Positions 1 through 4,324 of a DNA stretch of 5,891 nucleotides are shown piece after piece (position 1 is the first letter of the stretch; each line of letters begins with the position of its first letter). Source of the DNA: Bacillota bacterium (GTDB lineage: Bacteria > Bacillota > Clostridia > Oscillospirales > Acutalibacteraceae); contig JAEZRH010000156.1 of the NCBI GenBank assembly GCA_023412845.1, forward strand, positions 1 through 5,891, in the 5' to 3' direction. Below the pieces are notes generated by a model. It was given only the letters and a program-made list of their open reading frames with translations, did not search any database and was not told the DNA's origin. Position numbers and translations under genes: made by a program.

Positions 1-734
1 ACCCGGTCCACGGGGTAGGAGTTGAATGAATTTTTTACGTCCGTCAGCGCCCGGATCAGGCCGGGCCGGCCCACGGCGTAGCCGACGCGCATGCCGGCCA
101 GCGAATGCGCCTTGCTGAACGTGCGGATGACCAGCAGATTCGGGTAATCTCTGATCAGAGGCACCACGCTTTGCCCGCCGAAAGCGATGTAGGCTTCGTC
201 GACGGTGACGACGAAGCCGGTGTGATATTCCAGCAGGCGCCGGATGCCGTCGGGCGAAAGGAAAATCCCTGTCGGCGCGTTCGGGTTCGGAAAAATCACG
301 CCGCCGGCCGGCCGGAAATAATCCTCCACGCGGATGCGGTAATTTTCATCCAGCGGCACTTCTTCCGTCGGAATCCCGTAGAATTGTGCGAATACCGGAT
401 AGAAGCTGTAGGTGACGTCGGGAAAAAGCAGGGGAAGCCGGTCGTCGAAAAAGGCGTAAAAGCAAAGCGAGATTACTTCGTCGCTGCCGTTGCCGCAATA
501 AACACAGTCCGGTTCCACCCCTTCGTTTTCCGCGATCGCGTGCCGCAGGTTTTCCGCGTCGGCGTTGGGGTAAAGGGGAAGACTTTTCACGGCTTCCCCG
601 ATGGCCGCGAAGACGCCCGGCGAGGGCGGGTAGGGGTTTTCGTTCGTGTTCAGCTTGATGAATCGGGCATTTTTCGGCTGTTCGCCCGCCGTGTAGGGCG
701 TCAGCCGTTCCGCGCGCCGCGCTATATATCCCAT
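1..734 (-). CDS. hisC: Histidinol-phosphate aminotransferase, 3' end cut off by the window
   Basis: A class I/II PLP-dependent aminotransferase that exchanges amino groups between imidazole-acetol phosphate/glutamate and histidinol phosphate/2-oxoglutarate in cytosolic histidine synthesis. The 244 visible codons read without interruption. The N-terminus carries the HisC hallmark LNTNENPYPPSP (28-39). Next come the cofactor loop GNGSDE (81-86), NPNAPTG (150-156) with the pyridoxal-contacting Asn, DEAY (179-182) with the Asp that binds the pyridine nitrogen, and RTFSKAHSLAGMRVGY (204-219) with Schiff-base Lys208 and phosphate-binding Arg216. The family usually has about 350-370 residues, so roughly 110 C-terminal residues lie beyond position 1. 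Two in-frame ATGs exist (740 and 734); I chose 734 because its spacing to the ribosome site is normal. It has its own promoter and no visible his neighbours. The related threonine-phosphate decarboxylase CobD is less likely given the N-terminal motif, though some HisC-like enzymes have broader substrates. Confidence 0.93.
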   Translation of the reverse strand, partial: MGYIARRAERLTPYTAGEQPKNARFIKLNTNENPYPPSPGVFAAIGEAVKSLPLYPNADAENLRHAIAENEGVEPDCVYCGNGSDEVISLCFYAFFDDRLPLLFPDVTYSFYPVFAQFYGIPTEEVPLDENYRIRVEDYFRPAGGVIFPNPNAPTGIFLSPDGIRRLLEYHTGFVVTVDEAYIAFGGQSVVPLIRDYPNLLVIRTFSKAHSLAGMRVGYAVGRPGLIRALTDVKNSFNSYPVDR

Positions 735-743
735 TCCCATTAT

Positions 744-750
744 TCCTTTC
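744..750 (-). promoter_or_regulatory. Ribosome binding site that decides the hisC start
   Basis: The minus strand reads GAAAGGA here. It lies 9 nt before the ATG at 734 but only 3 nt before the ATG at 740, so the 734 start is favoured. The two starts differ by only two residues (Met-Gly). Confidence 0.6.
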
Positions 751-767
751 TGTTTTGCGTTGCTACC

Positions 768-796
768 AGTATACCACAAAAAAGCGGCCGTGTCAG
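768..796 (-). promoter_or_regulatory. Sigma-70/SigA-type promoter of hisC
   Basis: On the minus strand CTGACA (791-796, 5 of 6 to TTGACA) and TATACT (768-773, 5 of 6 to TATAAT) are separated by exactly 17 bp. A TG one base before the -10 box gives an extended -10. Transcription would start near 761, leaving a leader of about 27 nt before the hisC ATG. This is too short for a T-box or classical his attenuator, so no leader control of hisC is visible here. Confidence 0.75.
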
Positions 797-825
797 GGGC
801 TTTGGGCATTTACGGGAGTCTTGCG

Positions 826-849
826 GCGCTGTCTCCCGCGGGGAGGCGC
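826..849 (-). other. GC-rich hairpin after the permease gene, possible weak terminator
   Basis: In the 136-nt gap between the permease stop and hisC, the minus-strand RNA can fold as GCGC-CTCCC, loop CGC, GGGAG-(ACA bulge)-GCGC. No U-tract follows it directly, so it is not a canonical intrinsic terminator. A run of six T lies farther on (778-783), inside the hisC promoter spacer; only a long-loop stem of about 7 bp with one bulge could be drawn just before it. Read-through from the exporter operon into hisC therefore remains possible. Confidence 0.3.
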
Positions 850-870
850 TTCCAGCAATGTGGGCCTTTT

Positions 871-1617
871 TCAGGCCTGTTCGCTCTGACGGATGCTGCC
901 GAAACAGAAACAGGAGGCAAGAAAGGCGAGAAGGCCGATGCCGGCAAGAACGCCGAGAGCGAGGGAAGGGCTGAAATCGGTTTTCGCGCCGTAAGCGAGG
1001 CCGTCAAAAGCCTGCATGGCGTGCGTCGCGGGAAAAATCATCCCGGCGCGGCGGAACGTGGCCGGAAGCATGGAAGCGGGGAACATGATGCCGCTGAGCA
1101 TCACGGTCGGGAAAAATACGAGCATGGAAAGCATGCTTGCCGCCGATTGGCCCGGGGCCGCCGTGCCGATCAGAAGCCCGATGCCGATCGAGGTGAGCAG
1201 CAGCAGGAACAGCACCCCGGCGTAAGCGAGGGGGAATTGCGGGACCTGCGAGTGCAGGAGATACGGCGAAACCAGATAGATGACGGCGGAGACGACGGCC
1301 AGATGCAGAAATGCGCTTACGCCCTGTACGACGAGGAATACCGCGTCGGGGATTCCGTTTACCCGGAAGGCGCGCAGGGTGCCGGATTCTCTCGCCTTCA
1401 CGATGGGAATGGGCGAGCCCATCACCGCGCCCATGGTGACGGCAAAAATGCTCATGGAGGCGGCAAGGGTCGGCTTCATCAGCGGGTTGATGGAGGAAAA
1501 GACCGAGCCGATGACGGCGAAGAACAAAAGCGGTACGAGGTAATAGGTCATGAGGATGCCGCGGTCGCGCAGATCCGTTTTGAACTGGATTCCGAGAAAT
1601 TTAAAAAAGGGTTTCAT
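871..1617 (-). CDS. ABC-2 type exporter permease
   Basis: Membrane subunit of a two-gene ABC exporter, 248 residues, in the cytoplasmic membrane. About six hydrophobic segments are visible, near 22-41, 51-72, 93-118, 128-152, 160-181 and 218-240, the usual ABC-2 fold. Between segments two and three lies KARESGTLRAFRVNG (74-88), matching the cytoplasmic E-x-G-T element common in ABC-2 permeases of drug and antibiotic exporters. The stretch SGIMFPASMLP (175-185) matches the conserved region before the last helix. The ATG at 1617 is 5 nt past the ATPase stop and has AAGGAG about 10 nt upstream, overlapping the end of the ATPase gene, so translation is probably coupled. A longer frame continuing upstream in the same phase (to about 2442) is only a shadow of the ATPase gene. 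Substrate cannot be told from sequence; a drug, peptide or lipid-like compound fits the family. Confidence 0.9.
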   Translation of the reverse strand: MKPFFKFLGIQFKTDLRDRGILMTYYLVPLLFFAVIGSVFSSINPLMKPTLAASMSIFAVTMGAVMGSPIPIVKARESGTLRAFRVNGIPDAVFLVVQGVSAFLHLAVVSAVIYLVSPYLLHSQVPQFPLAYAGVLFLLLLTSIGIGLLIGTAAPGQSAASMLSMLVFFPTVMLSGIMFPASMLPATFRRAGMIFPATHAMQAFDGLAYGAKTDFSPSLALGVLAGIGLLAFLASCFCFGSIRQSEQA

Positions 1618-1622
1618 TTCGT

Positions 1623-2528
1623 TTACGCTCCTTCCATCAGTTCGAGAAAACGCTCTTCCAGGGAAGGCCGCTCGACCCGGAGGTCCTCGACCGTGTCTCC
1701 CGACTCTCTTACGCGGTTCAGAATATCGATCACCGCGCCGGCGGCGTCCGGGCAGCTCCATTCCAGGTACCCGTCTTTTTCCTGCACGAATCCGGCTCCG
1801 CCGATCCCGTATCCCGGCAGCAGGGCGCCGTTTGCCGTGCGCAGGCGGACGCGGGTGCCCCGGTCTCCGGCGGAGGTGATTTCCTCCGGCGTGCCGCAGG
1901 CCGCGATCTTTCCATGCACCAGAATGGCGATGCGGTCGCAAAGGGTTTCCGCCTCGGCCATGTCGTGCGTGGCGAGCAGCACCGTGACGCCCCGCGCTTT
2001 TACGGCCCGGATCTGTTCGTGCAGCTCGGCGCGGCTCTGCACGTCCAGCCCGGCCGTTGGCTCGTCGAGCACCAGCACCTGCGGGCGGTTGCAGAGCGCC
2101 AGCACCAGATGCACCCGCCGCTTCTGACCCGTCGAAAGCTGGCGGTACTGCTTTTTGAACAGCTCCGTCACGTGAAAGGCCCGCGCCGTCTCCTCCGGGA
2201 ACGGGACACCCTGCCACGCGCAGACGAGCTCGATGGCTTCGTCCGTGCGGATACAGCCCGGCAGCGAAGAGGACTGGAGCTGCACGCCCAGCCTTTTGCG
2301 CAGAGCCGCGGCGTCCTTTCCCGGGTCGCAGCCGGCGATGCGTATTTCGCCTCCGTCGAAGCGGCGCAGCCCCTCCAGACACTCGAACGTCGTGGTCTTT
2401 CCCGCTCCGTTCGCGCCCAGCAGCGCGAAGACCTCGCCGCACCGGACTTCCAGATCGATTCCGTTCAACGCCGTCAAAGAGCCGTAGCGTTTCACAAGGC
2501 CTTTGACGGACACTGCGATTTCACTCAT
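1623..2528 (-). CDS. ABC transporter ATP-binding protein (drug/antibiotic exporter type)
   Basis: Cytosolic ATPase subunit that should pair with the following ABC-2 permease. 301 residues, a normal length for this CcmA/DrrA-like group. Visible motifs are Walker A GANGAGKT (38-45), Q-loop Gln85, signature LSTGQ (131-135, a Thr-for-Gly variant of LSGGQ often seen in this exporter group), Walker B VLVLDEP (151-157), D-loop AGLD (159-162) and switch His188. The final 80 or so residues form the accessory C-terminal region and end with PSLEERFLEL, like the closing motif of DrrA-type subunits. I chose ATG 2528 over an upstream in-frame ATG at 2555 because the domain starts right after it and GGAGG sits 9 nt before it. 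The start overlaps the last 8 nt of the MerR-family gene, so the genes are co-transcribed and probably translationally coupled. Confidence 0.95.
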   Translation of the reverse strand: MSEIAVSVKGLVKRYGSLTALNGIDLEVRCGEVFALLGANGAGKTTTFECLEGLRRFDGGEIRIAGCDPGKDAAALRKRLGVQLQSSSLPGCIRTDEAIELVCAWQGVPFPEETARAFHVTELFKKQYRQLSTGQKRRVHLVLALCNRPQVLVLDEPTAGLDVQSRAELHEQIRAVKARGVTVLLATHDMAEAETLCDRIAILVHGKIAACGTPEEITSAGDRGTRVRLRTANGALLPGYGIGGAGFVQEKDGYLEWSCPDAAGAVIDILNRVRESGDTVEDLRVERPSLEERFLELMEGA

Positions 2529-3324
2529 GCTTCTCACCCTCCAGCTTTTCCACATTGATCCTGTTGCGTACGAAATAACGGTTCAGCGCGGGCCCAAGAA
2601 ACTCCTGCATAATTTTCCGGATGGGCTCCGCCTGTTTGGGCCAGCGGTCCATGTCCCTGCCGGAAGAAATCAGCGTGCCCAGCATGCCGGGGTCGCCGGC
2701 TGCGAATTCCTGAACCATTTCCCACCAGCGTTTTGCAAGCAGCTGTCCCTCCGGACCTTCCGGGTCGGCCCTGCGGCGGTACAGTTCTTCCACCTGCGCG
2801 AAGATGCCGGAATTGTGCTCCATAAACGAACGGTAGGCTTCCGGCGAATGAAACCGCTCCGCCATGCTCTGAAACTGCTCGTCGTTAAAATAGCGAAGAA
2901 TAAACGTATACGGATTGCCTTCTTTCATCAGATCGAGAATGGCCATCAGCCTTTCAAGGCTGACTTCCCTGTTTTTCTGCGTCTCGGTGATGATGATGTC
3001 GAGTGCGCCGATCATTTTCCGCAGGTGCTCCATCTGCTGCGTCAGGATCTCCCGCTGCTGCGAGAACACGGTTCCCAGCCCTTCGGCGTCCTGCTCTTTG
3101 AGAAGATAGCCGCCGATCTGTTCGAGGGGGAATCCGAGGGATTTTAAAAACAGGATCTGCTGCAGCCGGATCACGTCGGCTTTGCCGTACATGCGCCGTC
3201 CGCCCTCCGTATAGGAGGCGCGCAGCAGACCGTTCCGGTCGTAATATTGCAGGGTTCTTACGGTCACGCCGCACAGGCGTGCAAGCTCTCCGATGGAAGA
3301 CAGGGAGCGGCTGGTTTCTTCCAT
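2521..3324 (-). CDS. MerR-family transcriptional regulator with TipAS-like ligand domain
   Basis: DNA-binding regulator of 267 residues, probably controlling its own operon. The N-terminal winged helix-turn-helix (about 9-78) has the MerR signature GVTVRTLQYYDRNGLL (19-34), wing residues GGRRMY (41-46) and the FLKSLGFPLEQI helix (59-70). A long Gln/Glu/Leu-rich dimerisation coiled coil follows (about 85-130). The C-terminal part (about 137-260), with FNDEQFQSMAERFHSPEAY and a paired WW, resembles the TipAS drug-binding domain of TipAL-type regulators; this assignment is by pattern only. The only cysteine is Cys18 in the HTH, so a metal-thiol sensor such as MerR or CueR is unlikely and a small organic ligand is more plausible. 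The start has GGAGG 9 nt upstream (3334-3338). The stop overlaps the exporter ATPase start, which argues that the regulated target is this exporter. A drug-responsive activator role is inference. Confidence 0.93.
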   Translation of the reverse strand: MEETSRSLSSIGELARLCGVTVRTLQYYDRNGLLRASYTEGGRRMYGKADVIRLQQILFLKSLGFPLEQIGGYLLKEQDAEGLGTVFSQQREILTQQMEHLRKMIGALDIIITETQKNREVSLERLMAILDLMKEGNPYTFILRYFNDEQFQSMAERFHSPEAYRSFMEHNSGIFAQVEELYRRRADPEGPEGQLLAKRWWEMVQEFAAGDPGMLGTLISSGRDMDRWPKQAEPIRKIMQEFLGPALNRYFVRNRINVEKLEGEKHE

Positions 3325-3344
3325 TGTTCATTGCCTCCGGTTTT

Positions 3345-3371
3345 CCCGGCGCGGCATGGCCGCACGCCGGG
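3345..3371 (-). other. Stem-loop in the leader of the MerR-ABC operon
   Basis: The leader RNA can form CCCGGCG paired with CGCCGGG (7 bp), then after a 2-nt bulge CGGC paired with GCCG around a 3-nt loop. The stem ends 6 nt before the GGAGG of the regulator gene. No U-tract follows in the minus direction, so it does not look like a terminator. It could affect translation initiation or mRNA stability; that is inference. Confidence 0.45.
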
Positions 3372-3415
3372 GTTGGTTATTTCCATGTCGTGCTGTCTCT
3401 CGAGGGACTGTCATC

Positions 3416-3446
3416 ATTTTAATACATTACGTAACGTAACATGCAA
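3416..3446 (-). promoter_or_regulatory. MerR-type promoter with 19-bp spacer for the regulator-exporter operon
   Basis: On the minus strand, TTGCAT (3441-3446) and TAAAAT (3416-3421) are separated by 19 bp, longer than the standard 17 and typical of promoters activated by MerR-family proteins, which untwist the DNA to realign the boxes. An AT-rich tract just upstream (3451-3475) could act as an UP element. The predicted start near 3409 gives a leader of about 85 nt. A 16-bp spacer to an overlapping TATTAA is an alternative, more ordinary reading. Confidence 0.65.
3427..3439. promoter_or_regulatory. Perfect 13-bp inverted repeat, probable MerR-family operator
   Basis: TTACGT and ACGTAA flank a single central A, giving a perfect odd dyad wholly inside the 19-bp spacer. 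Its centre (3433) falls near -24 from the predicted transcription start, where MerR-family dimers bind. It probably mediates autoregulation by the adjacent regulator. Binding is inferred from position and symmetry only. Confidence 0.65.
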
Positions 3447-3497
3447 GAGGAAATTGAAAATATTTTTATGAGGCTGCCCGGCAGATTTGCATCGCGC

Positions 3498-3542
3498 AAA
3501 AACGCCTGCCCGAACAAGTTCTCTCGTTCGGGCAGGCGTTTT
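3498..3542 (-). terminator. Strong intrinsic terminator ending the feo operon
   Basis: A perfect inverted repeat: 17 nt at 3499-3515 pair with 3526-3542 (13 GC-rich pairs plus four A-T pairs) around a 10-nt loop. In the minus direction the stem is followed by five T (complement of 3498-3502), so it would stop transcripts arriving from feoB. The plus direction also ends in four T, so it may work both ways. It insulates the MerR operon promoter from iron-operon read-through. Confidence 0.9.
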
Positions 3543-3557
3543 GAAAATGGATGTTTT

Positions 3558-3613
3558 AAATATCTCCCGCGTCCTTCGCCGGCGGGAAAGAAGGACCGCG
3601 TCGGGATATTTTT
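3558..3613. other. Long imperfect hairpin directly after the HMA-protein gene
   Basis: AAATATC (3558-3564) pairs with GATATTT (3605-3611), and GTCCTTC (3571-3577) with GAAGGAC (3590-3596). Bulged GC pairs lie between, giving about 19 pairs around a 12-nt loop. In the minus direction no U-tract follows, but in the plus direction the stem runs into five T (3609-3613). It may be a 3'-end stabiliser for the feo mRNA, or a terminator blocking antisense transcription into the feo genes. It abuts the TAG of the upstream gene. Confidence 0.6.
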
Positions 3614-3991
3614 CTAGGGCTCTTCGTCCCTCCCGGCAAAGGAGGCCGAATAGCCGGCTTTTTCAACAGCCGACAGCAACGCCTTTTCCGGAAGCCTCTC
3701 TTTCATGAGCACCCTGGACGTTTTGGAATCCAGATCGACCGTCGCATAAACGCCGTCCATGCTGTTCAGGGCGTTCTGCACCCGTATTGCGCAGTTTTTG
3801 CAGTGCATCCCGCGAATATTCAGCCGTTCCGCGTATTGGTAATGTGCCGGGTCGCGGTCGCTTACCCGCATTTTGTGCACGGATTCGCCGCTTCCTCCGC
3901 AGCATCCGCTCACCAGATGCTGCCGCAGGGTGCGCAGGCCCAAAAGGAAAAAACATGCCAGAATGATACTGATCAGAATTGTTGCCGCCAT
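3614..3991 (-). CDS. Membrane-anchored heavy-metal-associated (HMA) domain protein
   Basis: 125 residues in two parts. The N-terminus has one hydrophobic helix (about 3-19), a basic stretch (RTLRQH) and a GCCGG cysteine pair (Cys30, Cys31), resembling the FeoB-associated Cys-rich membrane proteins. After a linker (about 36-54) comes an HMA/CopZ-like ferredoxin fold (about 55-120) with metal site GMHCKNC (61-67, Cys64 and Cys67), NALNSMDGVYATVDL and the closing EKAGYSA element. HMA domains normally bind soft or divalent metal ions such as Cu(I) or Zn(II). By the positive-inside rule the domain should be cytosolic. The ribosome site GGGAGGT lies 5 nt before the ATG. It is 34 nt after the Cys-rich protein gene and last before the terminator, so it is probably co-transcribed with feoB. 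A role as metal chaperone or sensor for the Feo system is inference; similar proteins exist in Clostridia as far as I recall. Confidence 0.9.
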   Translation of the reverse strand: MAATILISIILACFFLLGLRTLRQHLVSGCCGGSGESVHKMRVSDRDPAHYQYAERLNIRGMHCKNCAIRVQNALNSMDGVYATVDLDSKTSRVLMKERLPEKALLSAVEKAGYSASFAGRDEEP

Positions 3992-4025
3992 AGGTTACCT
4001 CCCGAAGTCTCATCCGCCGTGACGC

Positions 4026-4274
4026 TTATACGGGCGTTTTCTTTCCGGCCGGCGCATTCGCTGCCTTCATCTTCTGCTCCTGTGCGTAGTACTGGCAGCC
4101 GCGGCAGTTCCCGCCGCAGGCGGATGCGGACGGCTTACGGTCCTCCTGCGGCTTTTTCCTGCAGGCCCCCCGCATCTCGCAGGCGGCGCAGGGGCCGTTT
4201 TTCACAAGATACCGCACGGCAAGGAGCAGCAGCGCTGCGATTGCGGCGGCGATCAGAATGGTTGCGGCATTCAT
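4026..4274 (-). CDS. FeoB-associated Cys-rich membrane protein
   Basis: 82 residues with one hydrophobic N-terminal helix (about 3-20), then RYLVK and a Cys-rich tail. The six cysteines sit as Cys29-x2-Cys32-x5-Cys38 and Cys53-x3-Cys57-x2-Cys60, followed by a Lys/Ala-rich end. Small single-helix proteins with Cys motifs right after feoB are a known family of unclear function, thought to support Fe(II) uptake; this one is somewhat longer and more Cys-rich than the typical 45-60 residue member. The ATG at 4274 is fixed by an excellent AAAGGAGG (4284-4291), 9 nt upstream; the open frame extends to 4535 but that part shadows feoB. It follows feoB by 50 nt. Its first residues (AATILI) match the next gene's start. 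The tail should face the cytosol and could bind iron or an Fe-S cluster; that is inference. Confidence 0.88.
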   Translation of the reverse strand: MNAATILIAAAIAALLLLAVRYLVKNGPCAACEMRGACRKKPQEDRKPSASACGGNCRGCQYYAQEQKMKAANAPAGKKTPV

Positions 4275-4310
4275 AAGTTGGAACCTCCTTTGATTCCGGC
4301 GGCGTGGTGA

Positions 4311-4320
4311 GAACCGGTTC
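4311..4320. repeat. 10-bp perfect palindrome between feoB and the Cys-rich gene
   Basis: GAACCGGTTC lies just after the feoB stop. In the minus-strand mRNA its GGAACC half can also pair with GGTTCC (4280-4285), which overlaps the end of the AAAGGAGG ribosome site of the next gene, so two competing folds are possible. It is short enough to be chance. Confidence 0.3.
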
Positions 4321-4324
4321 CCGG

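Noticed and set aside
735..870. T-box or his attenuator before hisC
   Set aside because: The predicted transcript leader is only about 27 nt, with no His-codon run, T-box sequence or antiterminator pairing visible.
105..974. 289-codon plus-strand frame opposite hisC
   Set aside because: Antisense to HisC catalytic motifs and crossing the hisC promoter; the product looks like reverse-frame noise.
760..2127. 455-codon plus-strand open frame opposite the exporter genes
   Set aside because: Product is rich in Arg/Gly/Glu/His with no recognisable domain, and it lies antisense to the well-supported ABC permease and ATPase genes; a GC-rich shadow.
1618..2442. In-frame upstream extension of the permease frame (523-codon frame)
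   Set aside because: The extension is low-complexity Arg/Gly/Ala sequence overlapping the ATPase gene in another frame; a clear ribosome site and family start are at 1617.
3487..3708. Short plus-strand frame over the intergenic region
   Set aside because: It translates through the terminator and hairpin stems and into the HMA gene antisense; no credible ribosome site.
4092..4118. CxxxCxxC in the Cys-rich protein as a radical SAM signature
   Set aside because: The spacing matches, but an 82-residue single-helix protein has no room for the radical SAM barrel; it is better read as part of a FeoB-associated Cys-rich tail.
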